From: Marinobacter sp. LV10R510-11A
GTDB taxonomy: Bacteria; Pseudomonadota; Gammaproteobacteria; Pseudomonadales; Oleiphilaceae
NCBI RefSeq assembly: GCF_900215155.1
Contig: NZ_LT907980.1
Coordinates: forward strand, 1,240,001-1,304,000
Length of the DNA: 64,000 bases
Reading direction: 5' to 3'
In this document: piece after piece, positions 29,944-42,334 of the stretch
Layout of the letters: every line of letters starts with the position of its first letter
Numbering within the stretch: position 1 is the first letter of the stretch
The notes under the pieces: model-generated
What the model saw: only the letters and a program-made list of their open reading frames with translations
The model's database searches: none
Told to the model about the DNA's origin: nothing
Made by a program: the position numbers and the translations under genes

Positions 29944-30624
29944 TTAAACGCTGTCCGGTGTCCGCAGCTCTGTCACCTGAATACGCCGATCGCGATGCTT
30001 CTCTCGCTGGGACGGCATTTCTGCGCGGTACACGCCCTGGTCGCCAACTACCCAGGATAGTGGGCGACGCTCCTTTTGAATCGAGTCTTGCAGCAGCTGC
30101 AAGCCCTGCAAAAAAGCTTCCGGGCGCGGCGGGCAGCCGGGCACGTAAACATCCACCGGCAAAAACTTGTCAACGCCCTGCACCACCGAATAAATATCGT
30201 ACATGCCGCCGGAGTTGGCGCAGGAGCCCATGGAAATCACCCACTTGGGCTCGATCATCTGGTCGTAGAGTTGCTGGATAATCGGCGCCATCTTCACGAA
30301 ACAGGTACCCGCAATAACCATGAAATCCGCCTGCCGCGGCGAAGCTCGGATGACCTCGGCACCGAAACGGGCGATGTCGTGGGGTGACGTAAACGCCGTG
30401 GTCATCTCTACGTAGCAGCAGGACAGGCCAAAGTTATAGGGCCACAGGGAGTTCTTGCGCCCCCAGTTCACCGTCGAATTGAGTACGTCTTTAAGCCTGC
30501 CGGTGTACACGCTACGGTGCACCTGTTGCTTCATCGGGTCTTCGACGCGTTGTTGTTTACCTAAAGGGTAGCGATCGTTTTCTGCTGCCAGTGCATCTTC
30601 GGCCCGGGTAAGGGTGTATGCCAT
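29944..30624 (-). CDS. nuoB: NADH-quinone oxidoreductase subunit B (cluster N2)
   Basis: 226 aa. The consecutive cysteines in GLSCCYVEM plus those in GTCFVKM and [10 protein letters not shown] ligate the terminal 4Fe-4S cluster N2 that reduces quinone. Lies 32 bp after nuoA. Confidence 0.97.
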   Translation of the reverse strand: MAYTLTRAEDALAAENDRYPLGKQQRVEDPMKQQVHRSVYTGRLKDVLNSTVNWGRKNSLWPYNFGLSCCYVEMTTAFTSPHDIARFGAEVIRASPRQADFMVIAGTCFVKMAPIIQQLYDQMIEPKWVISMGSCANSGGMYDIYSVVQGVDKFLPVDVYVPGCPPRPEAFLQGLQLLQDSIQKERRPLSWVVGDQGVYRAEMPSQREKHRDRRIQVTELRTPDSV

Positions 30625-30656
30625 GGTGTGCCTCCCAAATGAAAACCAATAAGTGA

Positions 30657-31067
30657 TTACTTTCCTCGATGTAGCCGATCACGGCCTACGGGAGCCCAGT
30701 CCAATGCTCCAGAACGGTAGTCATAAACCAGCCCAGCAAGAAGTATGGCGATAAATACCGTGGCACCCCAGAAGCCGCCCCAACCTACCTCGCGCACCGA
30801 CACGGCCCAGGAAAACAGGAACATGGCTTCGATATCAAAGATCACGAAGAGCATTGCAACCAGATAGAACTGGATGGAAAAACGCTGGCGTGCGCTACCC
30901 GTGCCGATGATGCCGCTTTCGAAAGGCAACCCTTTGCTGGGCCCCTGACTGCGCCCGCCGAGCAGCGCGGAGACGCCGATCATGAAAGCGCACAGGCCTA
31001 TGACGGCCAGGACAAAAAGCCCCGTGGCCCAGTACTCGGCAATCAACGCTGTCCCATCCTGTTGCAT
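30657..31067 (-). CDS. nuoA: NADH-quinone oxidoreductase subunit A
   Basis: 136 aa, three membrane helices, with the LPFESGI loop and [11 protein letters not shown] helix typical of NuoA. The start [10 protein letters not shown] at 31067 (AGGATAGCT before it) gives the family length; an in-frame ATG at 31151 would add 28 unusual residues. First gene of a 13-gene operon reading to 16042, with promoter in the 31.07-31.33 kb region shared divergently with acnA. Confidence 0.95.
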   Translation of the reverse strand: MQQDGTALIAEYWATGLFVLAVIGLCAFMIGVSALLGGRSQGPSKGLPFESGIIGTGSARQRFSIQFYLVAMLFVIFDIEAMFLFSWAVSVREVGWGGFWGATVFIAILLAGLVYDYRSGALDWAPVGRDRLHRGK

Positions 31068-31093
31068 AGCTATCCTGCTAATGGCTTCTATAA

Positions 31094-34144
<3,051 letters not shown>

Positions 34145-34255
34145 CTTAATCGCTGGCATGGTGAAACAGGCACCAACTGGCTGGCCTGCATTCGTAGCAT
34201 GGACAAACTCGATGATCCGTTTCGGCTGTATCACTGCCATACGGAAGCAGCAGTC

Positions 34256-34521
34256 ATGAATCATAGGTCGCGACCTCGATCACCACATGTGCAAGTCTAT
34301 CGTCTGCAGATCACCTCGGTGCTGTCTTTTGGTCATCGACTGAGTGGACTCTTCCTTAGTCTTGGGGCCGTATTGCTGGTGGGATGGTTATTAATGGCCG
34401 CCACCGGGGCGCAAGCCTTCACTCATCTCAATGCCTGGTTTGGCTAGGAGTGGCAATTCCGACCATTCTATTACTCATTGCCTTGTTCTGGCATATGGCA
34501 CTGGCAATCACCGTCGGATAG
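34256..34521 (+). pseudogene. sdhC: Remnant of sdhC joined to an sdhD-like segment
   Basis: Begins MNHRSRPRSPHVQVYRLQITSVLSFGHRLSGLFL-type sequence (the SdhC signature SPHxQVYR ... H RxSG with the heme-side His), then stops after LNAWFG. In the next frame GVAIPTILLLIALFWHMALAITVG continues, which looks like the membrane helix of SdhD rather than SdhC. The product is a frameshifted stub of the succinate dehydrogenase membrane anchor genes with the middle deleted. Confidence 0.65.
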
Positions 34522-34833
34522 CCAAAAGTAACCCATAACGCACCACGGAAATGCTGCAAACCACCACGCCTCAACTACCGGATTATGATGTGAGCGATGC
34601 TCCGGAGTGCTCAGCGGTGCATCGAACGCCTTCGTATGCCCCCGAATGCAATAGCCACACTGGGTAACGTGCGCTACAGCCACTGCAATCAGCTGCTTCG
34701 TTTTCTTATCCAGAGCGCCGTCAGCGAACACCTTTTGGCTGAATTCCTGAAAGGCGTCGTGGATCTACGGTGCCAGGGATGCTCGCTGTTTATTAGTCTT
34801 CAGCGTGGCGTAAGGGTAGAGATGTTCGGACAT
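34471..34833 (-). pseudogene. AhpD/carboxymuconolactone decarboxylase-like pseudogene
   Basis: Starts MSEHLYPYATLKTN at 34833 after AGGAGA. It has an in-frame TAG after SLAP, continues IHDAFQEFSQKVFADGAL, DKKTKQLIAVAVAHVTQC and GYCIRGHTKAF, then loses the frame before the family's C-terminus (EAWWFAAF may be the shifted rest). The CxxC-xxH core typical of peroxidase-like AhpD proteins is visible. Dead by nonsense and frameshift. Confidence 0.75.
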
Positions 34834-34851
34834 GTGCTTTCTCCTGTCGCT

Positions 34852-34888
34852 TTTCTATAAGATATGTAATAAATAAATCTTATAGAAA
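34852..34888. promoter_or_regulatory. 12-bp perfect inverted repeat upstream of the AhpD-like pseudogene
   Basis: TTTCTATAAGAT (34852-34863) and ATCTTATAGAAA (34877-34888) around 13 A/T-rich nt, 19 bp before the start codon. AT-rich dyads of this kind are typical operators for Rrf2-type or similar regulators; the cognate protein is not in the window. Confidence 0.55.
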
Positions 34889-34961
34889 GTCAACGAGAGT
34901 ACATCGCATTAACATGATTGGGATTGGTGGTGATTGGCTTTGATCGCGTGTCGACCTATTT

Positions 34962-35050
34962 GCACCGGCCGAGGCTGACTAATACCCGCACGGCGGCATT
35001 CTGCCGTATGTACTGCGACAGTTACTCGAGTTGGCGGGTAGCTGCAGGTA
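34962..35050 (+). pseudogene. Second copy of the acnA 3' end
   Basis: Aligns with the end of acnA (about 34056-34131): GAGGC(C/T)GACTA and CACGGCGG(T/C)ATTCTGCC are shared, encoding [14 protein letters not shown] in both. An in-frame TAA replaces the Tyr codons. It is the last trace of a second acnA, or of a tandem duplication, with nearly everything else deleted. Confidence 0.75.
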
Positions 35051-35072
35051 ATATCCGCGACATGCCTTTTAG

Positions 35073-35104
35073 AATCGTAACCAGGCCCAGCCCCGGTTAC
35101 GATT
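35073..35104. terminator. Hairpin behind the aldehyde dehydrogenase gene
   Basis: AATCGTAACC and GGTTACGATT form a perfect 10-bp stem, 4 bp beyond the stop of the minus-strand aldehyde dehydrogenase. There is no clear T-run on the minus strand. Confidence 0.5.
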
Positions 35105-35107
35105 GCA

Positions 35108-36487
35108 TCAGGACTGATTCACCATAATAGCCTTCACATTCACGAACTCGTGCATGCCAAAACCGCCATGTTCGCGGCCATAACCGCTTTGCTTTACCCC
35201 GCCAAAAGGCAGATTGGGCAGCGCTAGGTTGTAGCCATTGATATTGATCATACCGGTGTCGAATTCATCTCGCGCCAGGCGCACGGCCTCCTCTTCGTCA
35301 GCCGAAAAAATGCCGCCTCCCAAGCCATAGATAGAGTCATTCGCAACCCGCATAGCCTCGGCTGCATCCTTTACTTTGATCAGCGCAGCCACCGGGCCAA
35401 ACAGCTCATCGTCATAAGCTGGCTGCCCGGGCGCGACGTTTTCCAGCACGGTTGGGGGATAGTAAAAGCCTTTGCCTTCGGGAATTTCACCACCCAAAGA
35501 ACAGGTTGCACCGGCCTCGATAGACTTCCGAACCTGCTCATGGAGCCCGTCTCTGAGGTCTTCGCGCGCCATCGGTCCCATTTTAGTATCGCTATGGGTG
35601 GGATCACCAAAGGATAGCTTCTTCATTTCGGCCAGGTAAGCATCCCGGAACTCGTCATACACCGCTTCTTCAATGATAAATCGTTTCGCTGCCACGCAAG
35701 TTTGGCCCGCATTGTAGGTACGGCCTTGGACACAAATTTTGGCTGCTTTCTGGATATCGGCATCTGCAAGCACCAGGTAGGCATCGTTGCTACCCAGTTC
35801 AAGCACGGTTTTCTTCAGCACTTTAGCAGCACGCTGGGCCACGGCTCGGCCCGCGTTGGGGCTACCGGTCAGCGTAACGCCACGCACCAGTTTGTGCTCG
35901 ATGACCGCGTCTGACACCTCGTGGTCAATCAGCAGCGTGCGGAACGCGTGTTCCGGCATACCGGCATCCCTGTAAAGCTTTTCAACTTCCAGCGCCATGC
36001 CCCATACATTGTTAGCGTGTTTCAGTAGCACGGTGTTACCAGCCATGAGATTGGCGGCGCTATAACGGATGACCTGGTAGAGCGGAAAATTCCAGGGTTG
36101 GATGCCGTAAATCACACCCAGAGGCTGGTAGGAGACTACTGCACGGCCACCCGAAAGCTCCCGTGTTTCATCCGCCAGTGCCTTGGGGCCCTGTTCGGCG
36201 GTGTACTCACAAACCGCCGCACACAGCTCACATTCCTGTTTGCCCTCAGCGAGGGTTTTACCCATCTCACGAGTCATCAGCGCGGCGTAGTCGTCTTGGC
36301 GCTCCCGAATTAGCGCGGCGGTTTTACGCAAAATATCTACGCGTTCGCCGAACCCGGTTTTGCGCCAGCTAAGAAAAGCATGATGAGTTTGTTCGACAAT
36401 GCTCTCTGCCTCATGGCGGGACATCATAGGATAGGTTTCAAGAACTTCTTCCGTGGCGGGATTGATGGTCTTATGTGTGTTTGACAT
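35108..36487 (-). CDS. NAD(P)-dependent succinate-semialdehyde dehydrogenase (Sad/YneI type)
   Basis: 459 aa aldehyde dehydrogenase. Catalytic Cys in TYNAGQTCVAAKRF, general-base Glu in VLELGSNDA, Rossmann segment TLTGSPNAGRAVA. The short N-terminus and the QPWNFPLYQVIRY segment fit the Sad/YneI group, which oxidises succinic semialdehyde to succinate. Clear GGAGG 8 nt upstream of the ATG. Monocistronic, divergent from katE. Substrate by family resemblance only. Confidence 0.88.
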   Translation of the reverse strand: MSNTHKTINPATEEVLETYPMMSRHEAESIVEQTHHAFLSWRKTGFGERVDILRKTAALIRERQDDYAALMTREMGKTLAEGKQECELCAAVCEYTAEQGPKALADETRELSGGRAVVSYQPLGVIYGIQPWNFPLYQVIRYSAANLMAGNTVLLKHANNVWGMALEVEKLYRDAGMPEHAFRTLLIDHEVSDAVIEHKLVRGVTLTGSPNAGRAVAQRAAKVLKKTVLELGSNDAYLVLADADIQKAAKICVQGRTYNAGQTCVAAKRFIIEEAVYDEFRDAYLAEMKKLSFGDPTHSDTKMGPMAREDLRDGLHEQVRKSIEAGATCSLGGEIPEGKGFYYPPTVLENVAPGQPAYDDELFGPVAALIKVKDAAEAMRVANDSIYGLGGGIFSADEEEAVRLARDEFDTGMININGYNLALPNLPFGGVKQSGYGREHGGFGMHEFVNVKAIMVNQS

Positions 36488-36902
36488 CAGGTTGCCTCCT
36501 CGATGGGCAATGACGGGCGAACCCGTATCAGGTCAACCGTCATAAAATGGTACTGCTAGCCAAATATATCATGGCCGCCCACGCCCCAAAGGGAAGGTTA
36601 CATAACTGTATAACTCACAACGACCTGAGCGGCAGAGACCAGCGAGACGCCCAAAATAGGCACGGCGAATCCAGACCTTCGCGCCCTACACGTGCAATAA
36701 AATCATATTTTTGTGACTAAACTTTAACCATTCGCCTCAAGCACGATGGTGTCACCTTCAAGCCGATCATGGCGGCAGTCTTAAATATTTGTCATAACGC
36801 CGACCAGAATCCCGCGGGCGCACTAAGCTGTATTGGATCGCCCCTAATTGAAGGCGGCGGAAAACGTCGAATTCTGAACACTGCAGAGAGAGGAGCCCGC
36901 TC
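36488..36902. other. Divergent intergenic region between the aldehyde dehydrogenase gene and katE
   Basis: 415 bp without a gene. Must hold both promoters. The AT-rich stretch near 36700-36730 could contain a -10 element. AGAGAGGAG at 36884-36892 is the katE ribosome-binding site. No operator palindrome found by eye. Confidence 0.4.
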
Positions 36903-39002
36903 ATGTCTGACTCCAAAAACCCGTCGCAGCACGCCAAAGGCAAGGGTGGCGAATTACATCAACACGCAGACACCACCCACCCGACCATGACTACGCAGCA
37001 AGGTGCTCCTGTCGCCGATGATCAAAACTCCCTGCGCGCAGGCGCGCGCGGTCCGGGGCTGTTGGAAGACCACGTAATGCGTGAAAAGATCTTCCACTTC
37101 GACCATGAGCGTATTCCAGAACGCGTTGTTCATGCTCGCGGGGTTGGCTTTCACGGGTACTTCGAGAACTACAGCGATCAGTCGGAACTCACTGCAGCAG
37201 ACTTGTTCCAGCGCCCGGGTGAACAGACGCCCGTTTTTGCGCGATTCTCAACGGTTGCTGGCAACAAAGGGTCCGCAGATCTGCCCCGCGATGTTCGCGG
37301 CTTCGCCACAAAATTTTACACACGCCAAGGCAACTGGGATCTGGTGGGCAATAATATGCCGGTGTTTTTCATTCAGGACGCCATGAAGTTTCCCGACCTG
37401 GTACACGCGGTGAAAGAAGCGCCGGATCGCGGTTTTCCACAGGCCCAGTCGGCGCACGATAACTTCTGGGACTTTGTCGGACTGATGCCAGAGAGCATGC
37501 ACATGCTGATGTGGACCATGTCTGACCGAGCCATCCCGCGATCGCCCCGTTTTATGGAAGGTTTTGGTGTGCACAGCTTTCGCTTTGTGAACGCACAGGG
37601 CGTATCACAATTTGTGAAATTTCACTGGAAACCCAAGCACGGTATGCAATCGGTGGTGTGGAACGAAGCTCTAAAAATAAACGGTGCCGACCCGGACTTT
37701 CACCGTCGTGATATGTGGGACGCCATTCAGCGCGGCGACTACCCGGAGTGGGAGTTAGGCGTGCAGATATTTGATGACGCTTTTGCTGAAAAATTCGAAT
37801 TCGACATTCTGGACGCCACCAAGCTGATTCCCGAAGAGCAGGTGCCCATTACGCCCTTGGGTAAAATGGTGCTGAATCGCGCTGTCGATAACTTTTTTGC
37901 CGAGACCGAGCAGGTCGCCTTCTGCACTCAGAATATCGTGCGCGGTATCGATCACTCCAACGATCCTCTGCTTCAAGGCCGGAATTTTTCTTACCTGGAT
38001 ACCCAAACCAAACGTTTAGGTGGCCCTAACTTTACCCATATTCCCATTAACGCTCCCAAATGCCCCATGCATCATTTCCAGCAAGATGGACACATGGCGA
38101 TGACCAACCCCACAGGCCGCGTTAATTACGAGCCCAACAGCTGGGAAAATAACCCGGGTCCCCGTGAAAATCCGACCGACGGTTTCCATAGCTACGCAGA
38201 GGAGATAGAAGGCACGAAAGTTCGCGAACGCTCACCCAGCTTTTCAGATCACTACAGCCAGGCCGGGCAGTTTTACATCAGCCAGACCGATACCGAACAA
38301 GGCCACATAGCCGATGCCTTCGTGTTTGAATTGAGCAAGGTTGAGCGCGCGGATATTCGCCTGCGCATGGTCGCTCATCTGCGGAATGTCGACGAGAGTC
38401 TAGCAAAAACTGTGGCGGATGGGCTTGGGCTCGAGTCGCTTCCTGAGGCACCAACACCCGCTGCAACACCCCGTAAAGACCTTCCCTCTTCAGACGCACT
38501 TAGCATTTTGAAGAACGGCCCGGGCAGCTTCAGCGGTCGCAAACTAGGCGTGTTTGTCAGCGAAGGCACCGACGCGAAAACATTCGATGCTCTCAAAGCA
38601 GCCGCCGAAAAAGAAGGGGCAGTTGTCGCCGTCATTGCGCCTCACATTAGCGGCGTATGTGACAGCAATGGGCGCAAGATACCGGCAAATGAAAAGATTG
38701 ATGGCGGCCCTTCCGTGCTGTTCGATGCCGTTGCCCTGATGCCCGGTTCGCAGGGCTTAGATCAGCTGGCAAATCACGGCCCAGTGCGCGACTTTATTAA
38801 TGACGCCTTCGCACACTGCAAATTCATTGGCTTTAACGAGTCCGCCAGAAAACTGTTTAAAGCTGTGGGTATCGAGCAAAAACTGGATGACGGCTGCCTA
38901 TTACTGGATGCCAACGAAGCAGACGATGCTGCGTCTAATTTCATCGAGAAGTGTCGGAGCCTGCGTTATTGGCCCCGAGAAGGAGCCATCAATAAAGTGT
39001 AG
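36903..39002 (+). CDS. katE: Large-subunit catalase HPII
   Basis: 699 aa clade 2 heme catalase. Contains the distal His in [15 protein letters not shown], the Asn in the [15 protein letters not shown] segment, and the proximal heme Tyr in [16 protein letters not shown]. The extra C-terminal flavodoxin/glutamine-amidotransferase-like domain of HPII catalases runs from about residue 545 ([22 protein letters not shown]). Decomposes hydrogen peroxide in the cytoplasm. Strong AGAGAGGAG upstream. Followed after 13 bp by a DedA-type gene, probably co-transcribed. Confidence 0.96.
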   Translation: MSDSKNPSQHAKGKGGELHQHADTTHPTMTTQQGAPVADDQNSLRAGARGPGLLEDHVMREKIFHFDHERIPERVVHARGVGFHGYFENYSDQSELTAADLFQRPGEQTPVFARFSTVAGNKGSADLPRDVRGFATKFYTRQGNWDLVGNNMPVFFIQDAMKFPDLVHAVKEAPDRGFPQAQSAHDNFWDFVGLMPESMHMLMWTMSDRAIPRSPRFMEGFGVHSFRFVNAQGVSQFVKFHWKPKHGMQSVVWNEALKINGADPDFHRRDMWDAIQRGDYPEWELGVQIFDDAFAEKFEFDILDATKLIPEEQVPITPLGKMVLNRAVDNFFAETEQVAFCTQNIVRGIDHSNDPLLQGRNFSYLDTQTKRLGGPNFTHIPINAPKCPMHHFQQDGHMAMTNPTGRVNYEPNSWENNPGPRENPTDGFHSYAEEIEGTKVRERSPSFSDHYSQAGQFYISQTDTEQGHIADAFVFELSKVERADIRLRMVAHLRNVDESLAKTVADGLGLESLPEAPTPAATPRKDLPSSDALSILKNGPGSFSGRKLGVFVSEGTDAKTFDALKAAAEKEGAVVAVIAPHISGVCDSNGRKIPANEKIDGGPSVLFDAVALMPGSQGLDQLANHGPVRDFINDAFAHCKFIGFNESARKLFKAVGIEQKLDDGCLLLDANEADDAASNFIEKCRSLRYWPREGAINKV

Positions 39003-39015
39003 ATTTTCAGGAGAC

Positions 39016-39630
39016 ATGATGAAAGACGGAACTTCGCGCCAACCCAAGGGACTAGCCCGCATTAAAGGGCTGGCGCGACGACTGATATACTCCCGACACG
39101 CTTTCTGGGGATTAGGTATTGCGTCTTTTCTTGAGTCCATTCTCATACCCATCCCGCTCGAGGCAATCCTCATTCCCTTGATGCAGGCCCGCCGCAGTCA
39201 GATATTCCTCCTCAGTACTATTGCCCTGCTCGGCTGTCTGGCAGGCGCCACTGTTGGCTATTATGTCGGCTATTTCGTGTTTGATGCCGTCGGGCAGCAG
39301 CTCGTGGATATGATCTCAACGCCCGAGCAATTCGAGCAAGTGCGCATGCGAATGGAGGAGGACGGGTTCTGGTTCGTCATGAGTGTAGGTGTTATTCCGA
39401 TTCCGTTTCAGATTGCCATGCTAGCAGCCGGTGCAACCAGCTATTCCTTCTTCCTGTTTATGCTCGCGTCTGCCTTGTCACGGGCACTGAGATACTATGG
39501 TCTGGGGCTGCTGGTTGTTATTGCAGGCAATCGTGCTCAAGCTATTTTCGAACGTCACAAAGTGTCTGCTATCATCGTGATTACAATAGTTGTGTTTGTG
39601 ATTTGGGGCTGGGCTTTATTGAGCGGTTGA
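39016..39630 (+). CDS. DedA/VTT-domain membrane protein (YqaA-like)
   Basis: 204 aa, four to five membrane helices, with the SNARE-associated/VTT core: FLESILIPIPLEAILIPLM, a conserved GATVGYYVGY helix and VIPIPFQIAMLAAGAT. These proteins are thought to flip or move lipids. The start at 39016 (AGGAGAC just upstream) is chosen because a longer frame would overlap katE by about 200 bp. Probably in one operon with katE. Confidence 0.85.
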   Translation: MMKDGTSRQPKGLARIKGLARRLIYSRHAFWGLGIASFLESILIPIPLEAILIPLMQARRSQIFLLSTIALLGCLAGATVGYYVGYFVFDAVGQQLVDMISTPEQFEQVRMRMEEDGFWFVMSVGVIPIPFQIAMLAAGATSYSFFLFMLASALSRALRYYGLGLLVVIAGNRAQAIFERHKVSAIIVITIVVFVIWGWALLSG

Positions 39631-39776
39631 CCAAAAAAATTACTCTTTCCCGGCTTGTGGTCTATAAATAACCAGACGTGAGGTTATTTTCTCGTAACAG
39701 ATCGTTCGCGCGCTTCTACATTTGCTATTCAAAAAGACAATATAACTGCCAAAGGTTATTGCGAGACTCAATTCGG

Positions 39777-42167
39777 ATGATGTCAAATCCAGCAGGCAAG
39801 ACCACAATTTCTTCACTTGATTTTCTCCCTAGTGGGAGCGAAATGGGCCGGTTTATCCGCGACCATGACTGGTTTGATAGCGCTCTCGGTTCGCCTCAGC
39901 AGTGGTCACAATCACTGCGTACCGTATTGCGGCTGATGCTTAATACGGCACAACCGATGGCGGTTTTTTGGGGCGAACACGGCACCTGCCTATACAACGA
40001 TGCGTTTCGTCAATCCCTCGTTTCCGAGCAGCATCCCGACTCGCTGGGGCAGCCTGCAAGTGAAGTCTGGAGGGAAACCTGGCCCATGATCGGTTCAATC
40101 ATTGAACAGGTCATGACCGACAAGGGCGCGGGCAAACAAATAAATCACACGGTTCCCTTTACCCTCCATGGTCGCCAAGACAATACCTACTGGACATGCA
40201 GTTTCAGCCCTGTAGATGATCAAAGTGCCCCCGATGGCATCGGCGGGGCGCTCGTAATTTGCAATGAAATCACAGACCAGATGTATGCCAATCAGACCCT
40301 CGACACAAAATGCGAACAACTCACCCAGATGTTCAACAAGGCCTCTGCGTTTATGGCGCTAATGAGCGGGCCTGACCATAAATTTGAACTTTCTAACCCG
40401 AGTCATAACCAGATTGTAGTCCATCGCCCTGTATTGGGTCTGCCCGTCGCAGAGGCCCTGCCTGATGCTGTGGAACAAGGCTCTGTGAGCATCCTAGATC
40501 ATGTCTTTACCTCTGGTGAGCCTTATATTGCGAACCGTGCTAAATATAGCGTTCAGATAACGCCGGAGGCGCCTATTAAGGAGCGCATCCTCAACTTTGT
40601 TTATCAGCCAGTGCTTGGGCCGGAGGATGAAGTCAGCGCGATCTTTGTAGAAGGAACCGATGTAACGGACCAAGTGCAGGCGCAGGAGGAACTGCAGCGG
40701 GTTAACAGTGAGCTGGCCGATACCGTGTTCCGCCTGAAAGCGATTGAACGACGAAAGAGTTTTCGTTTGAAACTAACTGATCGGCTGCGTCCGCTCCTGG
40801 ATCCGAATGAGATCACAGCTGCCGCAACCGAATTGCTTGGTCAGTTTTTGGGCGTTACCCGCGTGTTCTATGGCGACTTCTCAGAGTCGGGCGACACGGT
40901 AACCGTAAGACCCGGGTGGACAAGAGATGGCGCAGAATCAATGGTCGGGGACGAGCTTCGATTAGAGGAGTTTGGCCCTGTAGTTGCGTCTCAGATCCAG
41001 GCCGGGGACGCTTTTGTACTTAGTGATGTGACCACTGACGAGCGTTCTGCCGCCTTTGCCCCGGCATACCTCGATAGGGGAATAAAGGCTGTCCTGGCGG
41101 TTCCCGTTATCAAAGCCGGCTCGTTGCGCGTGTTGCTAGGAGTACATGATTCCAAAGTCCATAATTGGTCAGCGGTAGACGTTGCCTTGGCTGAAGATGT
41201 AGTGGACCGGACGTGGGCGGCTGTTGAATCTGCCCGTGCGCAGGCCGAGCTTCGCCGAGAGCGAGACCATAGCAGACACATTCTGGACAGCATGACGGAA
41301 GGCTTCATCTCAATATCCGCTGACTGGACCATAACTCATTTCAATGCTGAAGCGGCGCGTATTAGCCGACAACCCGTTCGTGACGTCATCGGGAGGACAC
41401 AATGGGAGGTTTGGCCGGAGCTGAGAGGCTCCGCTATCGACGACTTGTACGTCGGAGTCAGGCAAACCGGCAAAGCGAGCACGATGGAACTGCCCTTTGT
41501 GCTTCCTGGCGATTATCACGCATGGATAGAAATAAGAGCCTACCCTGCCCTTGATGGCGCGCTTGCGGTGTTCTTTCGGGACATTACCGAGCGCAAATTG
41601 GTCGACGAAGAAATACGTCACGCATCACTGCACGACCCCTTAACGGGTCTGCCGAACCGGGCCATGTTGTTTGAGTATGCAACCCACTTATTGCCTCACA
41701 ACCTGCGAGCTTCACAATGCGCTGCAATACTGTTTCTCGATCTGGACCGCTTCAAGCCAATTAACGACACCCACGGACACGAAGTTGGCGACATGGTGCT
41801 CAAGGAAGTATCCAGCAGGCTTTCACTAAGCCTGCGTGCAGAAGACCTGGTAATCAGAATGGGCGGCGACGAGTTCGTAATCCTGCTACAAGATATAGGC
41901 GTTTCTGCCTACGCCGCAGAGGTAGCCCTCCATATTATCAGGAAAATCAGTGAACCTTATCAGGTGGGAGAACTGGCGCTGTCGATTTCAACGTCCATCG
42001 GCATCAGCATGTTCCCGCGCGATGGTGAAGACATTGATACATTAGTGAACCATGCCGACGCTGCGATGTATCAGGCCAAGCAGGAAGGCAGAGATAATTT
42101 CCAGTTCTACTCCTCGGCGTTTACTGCGGGTATCCAACAACAGAACAGGATTGAACAGGCGCAATAG
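39777..42167 (+). CDS. PAS-PAS-GAF-PAS-GGDEF diguanylate cyclase, possibly C-terminally truncated
   Basis: About 796 aa from the ATG at 39777. N-terminal PAS-like block (MGRFIRDHDWFDSALGSPQQW), a second PAS (about residues 180-300), a GAF domain (about 330-500), a third PAS and a GGDEF domain with RMGGDEFVILL and the inhibitory RxxD site (RAED) five residues before it. It should make c-di-GMP in response to a ligand bound by the sensors. It ends shortly after the GGDEF domain (NRIEQAQ) exactly where foreign PA14-coding sequence begins. GGDEF proteins of this architecture often carry an EAL domain next, so a phosphodiesterase half may have been lost. Confidence 0.88.
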   Translation: MMSNPAGKTTISSLDFLPSGSEMGRFIRDHDWFDSALGSPQQWSQSLRTVLRLMLNTAQPMAVFWGEHGTCLYNDAFRQSLVSEQHPDSLGQPASEVWRETWPMIGSIIEQVMTDKGAGKQINHTVPFTLHGRQDNTYWTCSFSPVDDQSAPDGIGGALVICNEITDQMYANQTLDTKCEQLTQMFNKASAFMALMSGPDHKFELSNPSHNQIVVHRPVLGLPVAEALPDAVEQGSVSILDHVFTSGEPYIANRAKYSVQITPEAPIKERILNFVYQPVLGPEDEVSAIFVEGTDVTDQVQAQEELQRVNSELADTVFRLKAIERRKSFRLKLTDRLRPLLDPNEITAAATELLGQFLGVTRVFYGDFSESGDTVTVRPGWTRDGAESMVGDELRLEEFGPVVASQIQAGDAFVLSDVTTDERSAAFAPAYLDRGIKAVLAVPVIKAGSLRVLLGVHDSKVHNWSAVDVALAEDVVDRTWAAVESARAQAELRRERDHSRHILDSMTEGFISISADWTITHFNAEAARISRQPVRDVIGRTQWEVWPELRGSAIDDLYVGVRQTGKASTMELPFVLPGDYHAWIEIRAYPALDGALAVFFRDITERKLVDEEIRHASLHDPLTGLPNRAMLFEYATHLLPHNLRASQCAAILFLDLDRFKPINDTHGHEVGDMVLKEVSSRLSLSLRAEDLVIRMGGDEFVILLQDIGVSAYAAEVALHIIRKISEPYQVGELALSISTSIGISMFPRDGEDIDTLVNHADAAMYQAKQEGRDNFQFYSSAFTAGIQQQNRIEQAQ

Positions 42168-42329
42168 TTGGGTTTCGTCGTCACCAGTGATGTAAAAACG
42201 GTAAGCACCATCCAAAGGTGGCTCGATATAACCTCTGACCAGCGCGCCGAAGTTATCGCCGCGGTTTCGGGGGGAATCGAGACTGGTTATTTCAAGCACT
42301 TCGTGGGGGTTGTGGGGGCGCGCGCTCAA
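42168..42329 (-). pseudogene. PA14-domain gene fragment
   Basis: Minus-strand frame HPHEVLEITSLDSPRN-like followed by GDNFGALVRGYIEPPLDG and AYRFYITGDDETQL, a typical PA14 core (GxxVRGYIxPPxxGxYxFxIxxDDExxL). It breaks at DETQL, at the junction with the diguanylate cyclase, and on the other side meets the IS30 element. About 54 codons survive. Confidence 0.7.
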
Positions 42330-42334
42330 TAACT

